Source of the DNA: Alloboseaceae bacterium BT-24-1
Lineage (GTDB): Bacteria; Pseudomonadota; Alphaproteobacteria; Rhizobiales; Beijerinckiaceae
NCBI GenBank assembly: GCA_025846845.1
Contig: JAOYTL010000021.1
Coordinates: 16,747 to 80,746, forward strand
DNA: 64,000 bases
Direction of reading: 5' to 3'
Positions 17,926-26,662 of this stretch are shown here, piece by piece. The first letter of the stretch is position 1, and each line of letters opens with the position of its first letter. The notes below the pieces were generated by a model that worked only from the letters and a program-made list of their open reading frames with translations, did no database searches and was not told where the DNA came from. The position numbers were made by a program, and so were the translations under genes.

Positions 17926-18822
17926 TCAGGCTGCGGGCAGGGCGGCCCGCGGCGCCTCGATCTTCACCAGCGCCTTCTTGACCGCGTCCTGCACCTTCTC
18001 GAAGGCGCGGACCTCGATCTGGCGGACACGTTCGCGCGAGACGCCGAACTCCTCGGAGAGCTCCTCCAGGGTGATCGGGTCTTCGGCGAGGCGGCGCGCC
18101 TCGAAGATGCGGCGCTCGCGATCGTTGAGCACGCCCAGCGCTTCGCGCAACGCCAGATGACGGTTGTCGCTCTCCTCGGAATCGGCGAGGCGACGCTCCT
18201 GGCTTTCGCTGTCGTCGACCAGCCAGTCCTGCCATTCGCCTTCGCCGTCCTCGCGCAGCGGCGTGTTCAGCGACGCGTCGCCGCCGAGGCGACGATTCAT
18301 GTCGATCACGTCCTGCTCGTTGACGCCGAGCTTGGTCGCGATGCTCTTGACCTGGTCCGGCTTGAGGTCGCCGTCGCCGAGCGCAGAGATCTTGCTCTTC
18401 GCCTTGCGCAGGTTGAAGAACAGCTTCTTCTGGTTGGCGGTGGTGCCCATCTTCACCAGCGACCAGGAGCGCAGGATATACTCCTGGATCGAGGCCTTGA
18501 TCCACCACATCGCATAGGTCGCGAGCCTGAAGCCCTTGTCGGGCTCGAAGCGCTTGACCGCCTGCATCAGGCCGACATTGCCTTCCGACACGACCTCGCC
18601 CATCGGCAGCCCGTAGCCGCGATAGCCCATGGCGATCTTGGCGACGAGGCGCAGATGCGAGGTCACGAGCCTATGGGCCGCGTCGCGGTCGCCATGCTCG
18701 CGCCAGCTCTTGGCCAGCATGAATTCCTCGTTCGGTTCCAGCATCGGGAACCGACGGATCTCGTCCAGGTAACGTGAAAGTCCGCCCTCCGCGGACATGA
18801 CGGGCAACGACGCAATCGCCAT
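17926..18822 (-). CDS. rpoH: RNA polymerase sigma-32 factor
   Basis: The heat-shock sigma factor. The 298-residue protein has region 2 (EGNVGLMQAVKRFEPDKGFRLATYAMWWI as two adjoining parts, residues 80-108), the RpoH box QKKLFFNLR at 131-139, which separates RpoH from RpoD, and region 4.2 with the helix-turn-helix LEELSEEFGVSRERVRQIE near residue 250. The start at 18822 follows a good AAAGGAG site. It is downstream of rluD on the same strand with a 210-bp gap that contains strong leader hairpins. It shares no spacer with the convergent DUF2125 gene. Confidence 0.96.
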   Translation of the reverse strand: MAIASLPVMSAEGGLSRYLDEIRRFPMLEPNEEFMLAKSWREHGDRDAAHRLVTSHLRLVAKIAMGYRGYGLPMGEVVSEGNVGLMQAVKRFEPDKGFRLATYAMWWIKASIQEYILRSWSLVKMGTTANQKKLFFNLRKAKSKISALGDGDLKPDQVKSIATKLGVNEQDVIDMNRRLGGDASLNTPLREDGEGEWQDWLVDDSESQERRLADSEESDNRHLALREALGVLNDRERRIFEARRLAEDPITLEELSEEFGVSRERVRQIEVRAFEKVQDAVKKALVKIEAPRAALPAA

Positions 18823-18839
18823 GCTCGTACTCCTTTCCC

Positions 18840-18883
18840 GGCTCCCGCTCTGCGGCGAGCCAACCACCCGATGTTCCATCGGG
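18840..18883 (-). promoter_or_regulatory. Two leader hairpins upstream of rpoH
   Basis: On the minus strand, two hairpins precede the rpoH ribosome site. The distal one is a perfect 7-bp stem CCCGATG/CATCGGG with a 3-nt loop (18867-18883). The proximal one (18840-18861) pairs GGCTC with GAGCC and CCGC with GCGG around an AGA loop, with one bulged G. It ends only a few bases before the AAAGGAG site. Leader structure controls translation of rpoH in other bacteria; whether it does so here is inference. Confidence 0.5.
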
Positions 18884-19032
18884 CAGGATCATCCGGTGCC
18901 TTGCTTGGCGACGACCTTCGCCCTGTCGCCCGCTATAAGCACTCTAAGCGGCGCCCCTTTAGCCATCCGCTTTCGCAGCGCAGTATAGACGATGCGAGGG
19001 TGGCGGAAAGTGGGCAGCGCAGCAAAAATCCG

Positions 19033-20061
19033 TCACAGGATCGAGAGCTCAGCTTGCAAACGTGCAAAGTCGGCCGGCGGTTCCGACTCGAAGCGCAATT
19101 CCTCGCGGGTGACCGGATGCTCGAAACCGAGCAGGCGGGCATGCAGCGCCTGACGGCCGAGCTCGGCGAGTGCGGCCTGGGCTTTTTCCGGCAAACGGCT
19201 CGCCTTCGTCATGAATCCGGAGCCGTAGAGCTGGTCGCCGAGCAGCGGGTGGCCGATATGGCTCATATGGACGCGGATCTGGTGAGTGCGACCGGTTTCG
19301 AGCTGGCACTCGACCAGGCTCGCCAGTGCCTCGATCTCCTCGTGACCGCGCAGCAGAGGCGGGTAGCGCTCGATCAGCGCGATATGGGTGATCGCCTCGC
19401 GGCCGCGGCCCTCGCCGACCACCATCATCTTCTCGCGATTGCGGTTGGAGCGCTCGATCGGGGCGTCGATCGTACCGGTCTGCCGACGCGGCGAACCCCA
19501 GACTATGGCAAGATAGGCCCGTTCCAGCGGGCCGGTGCGGCCATGGTCGGCAAACTGCTTGGCGAGGCCGCTATGGGCCTTGTCGTTCTTGGCGACGACG
19601 AGCAGGCCGCTAGTGTCCTTGTCGAGCCGGTGGACGATGCCCGGCCGGCGCACGCCGCCGATGCCGGAGAGGCTCTCGCCGCAATGGGCGATCAGCGCGT
19701 TGACCAGCGTGCCGTCCTCATGGCCGCCGGCAGGATGGACGACGAGCCCGGCCGGCTTGTCGATGACGATCAGATGCTCGTCCTCGAAGACGACGGTCAG
19801 CGGGATGTCCTGGCCGATCGGCGCGGCGGGCTTGGCCTCCGGCATGACGAGGGAGAGGCGCTGGCCGGCGACGACCTTGCGGCTGCCATCGACGACCACC
19901 GCGCCGTCGACGCTGACGCCGCCCTCCTTGATCACCTGCTGCAGGCGGGCACGCGAAACCTCGCCGCCAAGCAGGGCGAGCGCCTTGTCGAGGCGCAGGC
20001 CCGCCTGTTCCGGCTCGATGACGAGTTCGGTGGCGGCGGATGAGGAAGAGGATGTAATCAT
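19033..20061 (-). CDS. rluD: RluA-family (RluD-like) pseudouridine synthase
   Basis: It isomerises uridine to pseudouridine in 23S rRNA. The 342-residue protein has an N-terminal S4 RNA-binding domain (about 20-75) and the RluA catalytic domain with HRLDKDTSG at 144-152 (catalytic Asp 147), plus the C-terminal GRTHQIRVHMSHIGHPLLGD. Presence of the S4 domain and overall length favour RluD over RluA; RluC is a less likely alternative. It lies upstream of rpoH on the same strand. Confidence 0.88.
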   Translation of the reverse strand: MITSSSSSAATELVIEPEQAGLRLDKALALLGGEVSRARLQQVIKEGGVSVDGAVVVDGSRKVVAGQRLSLVMPEAKPAAPIGQDIPLTVVFEDEHLIVIDKPAGLVVHPAGGHEDGTLVNALIAHCGESLSGIGGVRRPGIVHRLDKDTSGLLVVAKNDKAHSGLAKQFADHGRTGPLERAYLAIVWGSPRRQTGTIDAPIERSNRNREKMMVVGEGRGREAITHIALIERYPPLLRGHEEIEALASLVECQLETGRTHQIRVHMSHIGHPLLGDQLYGSGFMTKASRLPEKAQAALAELGRQALHARLLGFEHPVTREELRFESEPPADFARLQAELSIL

Positions 20062-20140
20062 GGGTGTTCTATAGGCGCGCTTGAAGAGAACCGCATCAGG
20101 TGCCGTGGCCGGTTCAGAGCATTGGTTGCCTGCGGTGTCC

Positions 20141-20440
20141 TCACAAGGAAAGTCGCAGCACGCTGCGAGAATGCACGATAGCGAGGATCAAAATTCCTGA
20201 CGGCGCTTGTTCATAGAGGATGACGTGAGAGGCGTGCTCGTGACGGCGCACGCCGGGGCCAATCGATCTTGCTTCGCGCCCCATTCGTGGATTCGCGGCG
20301 AGAAGCTCGAACACATGTTCAAGGCCAGAGGCGTAGATGTCAGCCTGCTGCTCGCCAAATCGGTCATATCCGTAGACGAAGATATCGAAGAGATCGTCCC
20401 TGGCTCGTCGCGTAAGGTCGTAGCTATTCTCGCGCTCCAC
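20141..20440 (-). CDS. parE: ParE-type toxin of a type II toxin-antitoxin pair
   Basis: A 99-residue RelE/ParE superfamily protein. The fold signature is clear: an N-terminal YDLTRRARDDLFDI strand-helix unit, NPRMGREARSIGPGVRRHEHASHVILYE in the middle (the basic core strand region), and a final IVHSR. ParE toxins poison DNA gyrase. The start is a GTG at 20438-20440, which overlaps the antitoxin gene by 17 bp; the longer open frame would lie inside the antitoxin. Both genes share one operator upstream of the antitoxin. Confidence 0.88.
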   Translation of the reverse strand: MERENSYDLTRRARDDLFDIFVYGYDRFGEQQADIYASGLEHVFELLAANPRMGREARSIGPGVRRHEHASHVILYEQAPSGILILAIVHSRSVLRLSL

Positions 20441-20693
20441 GCCGGGCCTCCACGGCGGCCTTTGCCTCGGCCAGGATTGAGGAGACGCTCTGCCCACTCG
20501 TACCGCTTGCGCGGGCGTCAGCCACGATGCGCTGCAAATCAGCGAGGGTCAGTTCGGGATGGGCGGATCGCTCACGGTCACGGCGCACGAGATCGCGGAC
20601 ATAGTCACTCGTGCTTGCGTAGTCGCCCTGTCGGATGCGTGCCTCGATCCAATCCTTCATCGGATCGGGCAGCGAGATGGTCATGGTCGCCAT
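20424..20693 (-). CDS. parD: ParD-type antitoxin
   Basis: An 89-residue ribbon-helix-helix antitoxin. MTISLPDPMKDWIEARI at residues 4-20 is the DNA-binding strand and first helix, followed by TSDYVRDLVRRD and the flexible C-terminal tail that would wrap the toxin. ParD represses its own operon. The stop codon lies inside the toxin start. GGAGGCC lies just before the ATG. The pair sits between rluD and hemY, transcribed in the same direction as both. Confidence 0.88.
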   Translation of the reverse strand: MATMTISLPDPMKDWIEARIRQGDYASTSDYVRDLVRRDRERSAHPELTLADLQRIVADARASGTSGQSVSSILAEAKAAVEARRGARE

Positions 20694-20722
20694 TGTTGGC
20701 CTCCGTTCCTGGCCAAGTTAGC

Positions 20723-20747
20723 ATTCTTGTGATTATTTCACAAGAAT
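20723..20747. promoter_or_regulatory. ParD operator, 9-bp inverted repeat
   Basis: ATTCTTGTG and CACAAGAAT form a perfect 9-bp inverted repeat around a 7-bp AT-rich centre (ATTATTT), 30 bp upstream of the antitoxin start. This is the size and place expected for the autoregulatory operator of a ribbon-helix-helix antitoxin. AT content here is far above the surroundings. Confidence 0.8.
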
Positions 20748-20811
20748 TCCCATCCACTTCAGCGGCTGGCGCCTTCCGATCGCCGCGATTCTGCGGCGGC
20801 GTGACGGCAGG

Positions 20812-22479
20812 CTAACTGAAGATCCGGAAGCGGCCCTTGGCCTCGCCCGGGACCTGCTGCTCAGGCCCCGGATCGTCCGGAGCATGCGCGACCGGGAATA
20901 CGACCGGAGCGGGCTTGGGCGCTTGCGGCGCCGGCTTCGTCGTCACCGGCGCGATCTCGACGACAGGCTCGGCTGCGGGAGGGGGCGGCGCGACAGGCGG
21001 TTCCGGCTTGATCTCAGTCTTGGGCTCCGGTTTTGCCTCGGTCTTCAACGGCTCGCTCGGTGCAGGCGGGGCAAGTCCGGCCGGAGCCGGCACCGTCTCC
21101 GCCTCGACCGTTTCGGCCTTGCCTTCCAGCAATGGTGCCGAGGGCTCGTCGAGATCGGCCAGCACGTCGTCGTTGAGATGGGCGCCCTGGCTGCCGAGCG
21201 TGGCCGGCGGCACGGTCCAGACGAAAGCATCGAGCCGGCCCGAGATCGGCGAGATCGGCAGCCATTGATCGGAGACGAGGCCATCGGCGACCCAGGCGGC
21301 ATCGCGCGGGGCGCGGGTGGCGCGCGCCAGCCACTCGCGGACGCGGCCGGTGGCGCCGTGCTCGGCCTCTTCCAGCTCGGCCATCAGCAGGCAGGCGCGG
21401 ACCGAGGCGCCGCCGGCGAGCAGCGGCTTCAGCGTGGCACGGGCGCGGGCGAAGTCCTGGGCATGGATGGCGGCGCCGGCCAAGGCCAGCACGCCTTCGG
21501 GATCGGCCGGTCGCAGATTGGTCAGCGTCTCGGCGCGAGCAAGGCGGTCGCGGGCGCTGTCGCCGGGCCGGACGTCGAGATAGGCGCTGGCGACATCGGG
21601 ATGCGAGACCTGCTTCCAGGCCGCTTCCAGCAATCGTGCCGCCTTCTTGATGTCGCCGCGCTCGGACAGCATCCGCCCTGCAAGAGCCGCAGCGGGGGTG
21701 AGACCCGGCGCGAGCTTGACCGCTTCGAGCGCGGCGGCGAGTGCCTTTTCGGGCTCGCGATCCTTGGCGTCGAGCGCCTCGGCTGCGAGCAGGACGGCGC
21801 GCTGGCGCTTGGCCTCGCCCTTGTCGGAGAGGCGCAGCGCCGCCCGGCGCTCGACCGCGGTGCGAGCTGCCTGCCAGTCGCCTGCGGCGGTGTGGAAGTC
21901 GAGCAGGGCGTCATTGGCCCAGGCGAGCGAGGGCGAGCGCCGCACCGCATCGTCGGCGAAGGCGCGGGCCGCTGTCATGTCGCCGCGTCGGCGTGCCTCG
22001 ACGAAGAGGCCGCGCAGGCCGAGCACGCGGGTTTCCGGCTTGTCGAGCATCGCCTTGAAGGCGGCCTCGGCCTGGCCGCGATCGCCGGAGAGCTGGGCCG
22101 ACTGCGCTTCGAGCAGCAATGTCAGCGGCTCATCGGCAACGAATTTGCGGGCATCGACGGCATGGCGTCCGGCGGCGATGGGATCGCCCGCGCCGATCGC
22201 GACCATGCCGCGCGAGATCGCCTCGAAGCCGCGGGCCCGGCGTCGTGCCCGTGAGGCGAAGCCGAAGGCGGAGGGCAGGCCGAAGACGAAGCGCATGATC
22301 GCCCAGGCGACCAAAGTGAGGAAAGCGAGCACGACGACGCCGATCGCGGCGATCGCGACGCTGGTCTCGATACGGTAGCCCTGCCAGAGGACCGAAACCT
22401 CGCCCGGCCGGTCGGCGAGCCAGACCGCGCCGACGGCGACGAGCGCGATGATGAAGAGATAGACCAGTACGCGAACCAT
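20812..22479 (-). CDS. hemY: HemY-type heme biosynthesis-associated TPR membrane protein
   Basis: A 555-residue proteobacterial HemY (not the Gram-positive protoporphyrinogen oxidase). Two N-terminal membrane helices (about 3-22 and 41-65) with the conserved DRPGEVSVLWQGYRIET loop between them are diagnostic, followed by tetratricopeptide-like helices to about 420. The last about 110 residues are a Pro/Lys/Glu-rich, probably disordered tail (KTEAKPEPKTEIKPEPP). The biochemical role is unsettled. It is the last gene of hemC-hemD/mic60-hemY, starting 15 bp after its upstream neighbour. Confidence 0.92.
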   Translation of the reverse strand: MVRVLVYLFIIALVAVGAVWLADRPGEVSVLWQGYRIETSVAIAAIGVVVLAFLTLVAWAIMRFVFGLPSAFGFASRARRRARGFEAISRGMVAIGAGDPIAAGRHAVDARKFVADEPLTLLLEAQSAQLSGDRGQAEAAFKAMLDKPETRVLGLRGLFVEARRRGDMTAARAFADDAVRRSPSLAWANDALLDFHTAAGDWQAARTAVERRAALRLSDKGEAKRQRAVLLAAEALDAKDREPEKALAAALEAVKLAPGLTPAAALAGRMLSERGDIKKAARLLEAAWKQVSHPDVASAYLDVRPGDSARDRLARAETLTNLRPADPEGVLALAGAAIHAQDFARARATLKPLLAGGASVRACLLMAELEEAEHGATGRVREWLARATRAPRDAAWVADGLVSDQWLPISPISGRLDAFVWTVPPATLGSQGAHLNDDVLADLDEPSAPLLEGKAETVEAETVPAPAGLAPPAPSEPLKTEAKPEPKTEIKPEPPVAPPPPAAEPVVEIAPVTTKPAPQAPKPAPVVFPVAHAPDDPGPEQQVPGEAKGRFRIFS

Positions 22480-22494
22480 CGGGATCTATCCTTC

Positions 22495-24465
22495 TCAGCC
22501 TGCCGTACCCAGCGCCGCGACCGCATCCTGCGCGATGCGGTTGATCGTCGTTTCCGCGATCGCGCGCAGCCTCAACGCCAGGCCGAAAGCTTCGCTGCCG
22601 CGCCGTGCCGGCTCGGGTAATTGTGTCCAGAGCTCAGCCGCCTTGACGACGTCGTTCTGGGTGAGCGCCGCTTCCAGCCGGATCGGCAGGGTCGCGGGAT
22701 CGGTCGAGCCGGCATCGCCGACCGGGCGGATGGTGACGATGCGGCTCGCCAGCCCAAGCAGCTTGTCTTCCCAGCTGTTGGCGGCCGGCGAGGTCTCGCG
22801 GACGAACAGGGCGTGATGGCTCTTGAATTGCGTCAGCAGCTTATCGCGGGTTGCGGCGCCGGTGCCAGCCAAGGCGCCCAGCGCCGCGCGCTGCTCGGCG
22901 GGGATGTCTCCGAGGGCCGCCAGATCGGGCTGGAAAGGCCGGCCAGCGCCGATCGCGTCGCGGATGCGCTCGGCGAGGACGACGCGCGCCGCGGCGAGCG
23001 CCTGCTTGCTTGGCTGGGCAGCGCTCTTGGCCGCCGCTTCGACGCCGGCGAGACGCTGGCTCAGCGTTGCGGTGGCGTCGCGGGCGGCGGTCGCGGTGCT
23101 GTCGGCGCGGTCGAGCTTCTCGTTCAGCCCGGCCGTGATCGTCGCACCGGCAGCCGGAGCGGCCTTGGCAAGCTCGGCGAGCCGGGCGGCATTGGCCTGT
23201 GCCTCGCTGCCCGCCTTGGCGGCGCTCTCGGCTGCGGCCACGGCTTTGCGGTCGATGGCATCGAGCGCGGCGCGGGTGGGCAGAGCGGCGCTCTGCGCCT
23301 GCAAGGTCTCGACGCGCCTGGTGAGCTCGGCCAGTTGCGCGCCGTCATCGGGGCCGGACAGGCGCAGGCCCAACAGCACCAGGCCGGCGCCGATCACGCC
23401 GCCGGCGAGGCCGGCGAGCGCGACGGTCGGCAGATTGTAGCGGCGCTGATGCTCGGGCACCGGCGGCGGCGTGAATTCCTGGGCGAGCGCTTCGGTCGGC
23501 AGCACCGCTTCGGCTTGCGTCTCGGTACGCTCGGCCTCTGCCGCGCTCGTTGCCGAAGCGGTAACCTCGGCAGATGAGGTCGCAACGGTTTCGGTGGCGG
23601 CAAGCTCGATGGTGGGCGGTGTCCGGCCGGAGCGGTTGCGGCGCTTGCCGGCCGGGCCCTGTTCGCTGCTCGGCTCTGCCGTCATACCGTCCTTGTCCGC
23701 TTTGTCGTCGTTGTCTGCTGCTACCGGCTCCTTAGCATCGCCGGTCAGCAGAGTGCGAGCGGGAAGCTGGTCGAGCGCGGCGAAGAGCGCGGCCTCCTCG
23801 GGATGTTCGGCGACGAGCACGGTGTCGGAGCCAGCCGCAATCAGGGGCGCGGCGACCTCGATGGAGAGTGCGAGCTGGGGCAGAGCCTGCGCCTGCTCGG
23901 CCAATCCAGCCTTGCCGGCGAGGTCGAGGAAGATCTGGGCGCTGCGCGGCGAATAATGCAGGGCGGCGTCGGCCGAGCCGTCGCGCAGGGCGTCGGCGGC
24001 AGGGGCGGGCAGGGCGTCGACCGCCTTGGCCTCATAGGCCGTCCACACCGCGACCTCGTGGCCGGCATCGCGCAATTGCTGTGGCAAATCCTCGTGGCGG
24101 TCGCGGCCGGCGACGAAGAGCAGCTTCTGGCCTTTCGGCAAGCGCTCGAGGATCAGCGCCAGCAAGTCGGCGCGCCCGCCACGGGCGCTGTGCGCCGTGA
24201 AACCGAGCTCGCCGACTGCCTCCGCCGTACGCGTGCCGACACAGAAGGCCGGCAGCGTGCCGCGCCAGCCCTTCGGCAGGGTCTCTACTGCCGGCACCGC
24301 ATTGGCGCTGGTCAGGACGAGGGCGTCGAACGGACCCTTCGGCGGCTTCTCGCCGCTCGGCACGATCTGGAACAGCGGCGCGACCACCGGATCCTTGCCG
24401 CGCTCGCGCAAGGCTTGCGCGCTGCGCTCGGCATCCTGCTGAGGTCTGAACACCAGAACGCGCAT
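22495..24465 (-). CDS. hemD: Uroporphyrinogen-III synthase fused to a Mic60/mitofilin-like domain
   Basis: A single 656-codon frame encodes two units. Residues 1-245 are HemD (starts MRVLVFRPQQDAERSA; contains LTSANAV, CVGTRTAEA and YSPRSA), which closes and flips ring D of hydroxymethylbilane. A charged linker with KRRNRSGR follows. A membrane helix lies at about 345-369, then a coiled-coil (380-490) and a C-terminal helical domain like alphaproteobacterial mitofilin (Mic60/Imm). Normally these are two genes in the heme operon. An internal ATG at 23683-23685 (codon 261), preceded by AAGGA 4 nt upstream, could also give a separate 396-residue Mic60-like protein. Confidence 0.9.
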   Translation of the reverse strand: MRVLVFRPQQDAERSAQALRERGKDPVVAPLFQIVPSGEKPPKGPFDALVLTSANAVPAVETLPKGWRGTLPAFCVGTRTAEAVGELGFTAHSARGGRADLLALILERLPKGQKLLFVAGRDRHEDLPQQLRDAGHEVAVWTAYEAKAVDALPAPAADALRDGSADAALHYSPRSAQIFLDLAGKAGLAEQAQALPQLALSIEVAAPLIAAGSDTVLVAEHPEEAALFAALDQLPARTLLTGDAKEPVAADNDDKADKDGMTAEPSSEQGPAGKRRNRSGRTPPTIELAATETVATSSAEVTASATSAAEAERTETQAEAVLPTEALAQEFTPPPVPEHQRRYNLPTVALAGLAGGVIGAGLVLLGLRLSGPDDGAQLAELTRRVETLQAQSAALPTRAALDAIDRKAVAAAESAAKAGSEAQANAARLAELAKAAPAAGATITAGLNEKLDRADSTATAARDATATLSQRLAGVEAAAKSAAQPSKQALAAARVVLAERIRDAIGAGRPFQPDLAALGDIPAEQRAALGALAGTGAATRDKLLTQFKSHHALFVRETSPAANSWEDKLLGLASRIVTIRPVGDAGSTDPATLPIRLEAALTQNDVVKAAELWTQLPEPARRGSEAFGLALRLRAIAETTINRIAQDAVAALGTAG

Positions 24466-24489
24466 ATCGTCTCCTCGTGCAGGCTTCGC

Positions 24490-25449
24490 TCAGGCCGGAT
24501 CGTAGATGCCGGCCGGGGCGCGGGCGCGCAATTCGCGCCCAAGATCAGCTCCCAGTTGCGCGGCCTCCGTGACGGAACCAAGGCGCTCGCCCTCGGCGCT
24601 CGCCTTACCGTCGGGCGAAAGCAGAAGGCCACGCAGGTGCAGGCGGTCACCGTCGACCGTGGCGTGGCCGGCGATCGGCGTCCGGCAGGAGCCGTCGAGC
24701 TCGGTCAGGTAGGCGCGCTCGGCGGCGAGGGCATGGCCGGTGTCGCGGCAGATGATGGGGGCAAGCGCTGCGGCCGCCGCCGCGTCACCAGCGCGAATCA
24801 CCACGGCGATGGCGCCCTGGCCGACCGCCGGCAGACATTCCTCGAGCGAGAGGATGCCGCTCGCCTTGTCGGCGAGGCCGAGGCGGCGCAGGCCCGCGAG
24901 GGCGAGCAGGGTCGCATCGATCTCGCCGCTCGCGACCTTCTCCAGCCGCCGTCCGACATTGCCGCGCAGCAGCGTGACTTCGAGGTCGGGCCGCGCCCGC
25001 TTCAGGATCGCCTGGCGGCGCAAGGAAGCCGAGCCGACGATCGCGCCCTGCGGCAGGTCGGCGAGGCGCGAGATACCGCGCGCGATCAGCGCGTCGCGGA
25101 CGTCCTCGCGCGGCAGATAGCCAGCGATGACGAGGCCACCCGGCAGGGCGGTCGGCAGGTCCTTGGCGGAATGGACGGCAAAATCGATGGTGCCAGCGAG
25201 CTGGGCGGCGTCGATCTCCTTGGTGAAGAGCCCCTTGCCGCCGGCTTCCGACAGCGCGCGGTTCTGGATCGCATCGCCGGTGGTGCGGATCACGTCGAGC
25301 GGCAGCTCGGCGCTGTCCCAGCCATGGGCGGCGCCGAGCCGGCGCGCGAGTTCGTGTGCCTGCGCCAGAGCCAGTGGGCTGCCACGCGTGCCGAGGACGA
25401 AGCGGCCAGGGAGCCGGGTTTCGCGTGGCGGGGTCGGCATGTCGGTCAT
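24490..25449 (-). CDS. hemC: Hydroxymethylbilane synthase (porphobilinogen deaminase)
   Basis: It polymerises four porphobilinogen units to hydroxymethylbilane. The 319-residue protein has FVLGTRGSPLALAQ at 17-30, VHSAKDLPT at 92-100 with the catalytic Asp, and ERAYLTELDGSCRTP at 244-258, where C255 carries the dipyrromethane cofactor. I used the ATG at 25447-25449; 9 bp downstream a second ATG is possible. It heads the heme operon, 24 bp before hemD, and is divergent from tsaD. Confidence 0.96.
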   Translation of the reverse strand: MTDMPTPPRETRLPGRFVLGTRGSPLALAQAHELARRLGAAHGWDSAELPLDVIRTTGDAIQNRALSEAGGKGLFTKEIDAAQLAGTIDFAVHSAKDLPTALPGGLVIAGYLPREDVRDALIARGISRLADLPQGAIVGSASLRRQAILKRARPDLEVTLLRGNVGRRLEKVASGEIDATLLALAGLRRLGLADKASGILSLEECLPAVGQGAIAVVIRAGDAAAAAALAPIICRDTGHALAAERAYLTELDGSCRTPIAGHATVDGDRLHLRGLLLSPDGKASAEGERLGSVTEAAQLGADLGRELRARAPAGIYDPA

Positions 25450-25612
25450 TCGCTGCGAGGTCTCCGCTTTCGCGCCGCAAGTTCTGTGTCTTCTGCCGGC
25501 GCTGGCCATTGGCCTTCGCCTTCATGCAGCACTATACGGAGGAAATCCCCGCGCGAAACCGCGCACCCTGGCGGCGCCCCGGCATCAGGGCCGATGCCCG
25601 CCCAACGTCACG

Positions 25613-26662
25613 ATGAGCATGCGAGTTCTGGGCATAGAGACGACCTGCGACGAGACGGCCGCCGCGATCGTCTCCGTCGAACGCTCCGGCGAAGCCAAGA
25701 TCCTGTCGAACGAAATCCTCAGCCAGATCGCGGCGCATGCCGCCTATGGCGGCGTCGTGCCCGAGATCGCGGCGCGCGCCCATGTCGAGGCGATCGACCG
25801 GATCGTGATGCGCGCCTTCGAGACCGCTGGCATGAAGCCGTCCGAGATCGACGGCGTTGCTGCCGCGGCGGGACCGGGGCTGATCGGCGGCGTCATGGTC
25901 GGCCTGACCACCGCCAAGGCGATCGCGCTGGTGACGGGGCGGCCCTTCATCGCGATCAACCATCTCGAGGGCCATGCGTTGACGGCCCGGCTGACCGACG
26001 ACATCGCTTTTCCCTATCTGTTGTTGCTGGTCTCGGGCGGGCATACGCAATTGCTCGCCGTGCGCGGCGTCGGCGATTATCTCCGGCTCGGCACCACCAT
26101 CGACGACGCGGTCGGCGAGGCCTTCGACAAGATCGCCAAGATGCTCGGCCTGCCTTATCCGGGCGGTCCCTCGGTAGAGCGCGAGGCGCGGAGCGGTGAT
26201 CCCGAGCGCTTCGAATTCCCGCGGCCGATGAGCGGGCGGCCCAATCCCGATTTCTCGCTGTCGGGCCTGAAGACCGCGGTGCGGCTGGTCGCCGAGCGGA
26301 TCGCGCCCCTGTCCGACCGCGACGTCGCCGATCTTTGCGCCTCCTTCCAGGCCGCGGTGGTCGATGTTCTGGTCGACCGGACGCGGGCGGGCTTGCGCGC
26401 CTGCCGTGAGGCCGGGATCAAGCCGACCTCCCTGGTCGTGGCCGGCGGCGTCGCTGCCAACCAGCAGATCCGCAACGGGCTCGTGCGCCTAGCGACCGAG
26501 GCCGGACTGCCGATGGTCGCGCCGCCGATGGCGCTTTGCGGCGACAATGGCGCGATGATCGCCTGGGCCGGGCTGGAGCGCCTGCGGCTCGGCCTCGTCG
26601 ACGATATGAGCGCGCTGGCGCGCCCGCGCTGGCCACTCGACGAATTGCGGGCGAAAGCGTGA
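25613..26662 (+). CDS. tsaD: tRNA threonylcarbamoyltransferase TsaD
   Basis: It transfers the threonylcarbamoyl group to A37 of ANN-decoding tRNAs as part of TsaBDE. The 349-residue ASKHA-fold protein has ETTCDETAAAIV at 9-20, the metal-binding NHLEGH at 116-121, SGGHTQL near 140, and VAGGVAANQQIR near 276. Two near ATGs (25613, 25619) are possible starts. It begins a run of five close or overlapping genes that ends with the EVE-domain gene, and its stop overlaps gpsA. Confidence 0.96.
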   Translation: MSMRVLGIETTCDETAAAIVSVERSGEAKILSNEILSQIAAHAAYGGVVPEIAARAHVEAIDRIVMRAFETAGMKPSEIDGVAAAAGPGLIGGVMVGLTTAKAIALVTGRPFIAINHLEGHALTARLTDDIAFPYLLLLVSGGHTQLLAVRGVGDYLRLGTTIDDAVGEAFDKIAKMLGLPYPGGPSVEREARSGDPERFEFPRPMSGRPNPDFSLSGLKTAVRLVAERIAPLSDRDVADLCASFQAAVVDVLVDRTRAGLRACREAGIKPTSLVVAGGVAANQQIRNGLVRLATEAGLPMVAPPMALCGDNGAMIAWAGLERLRLGLVDDMSALARPRWPLDELRAKA

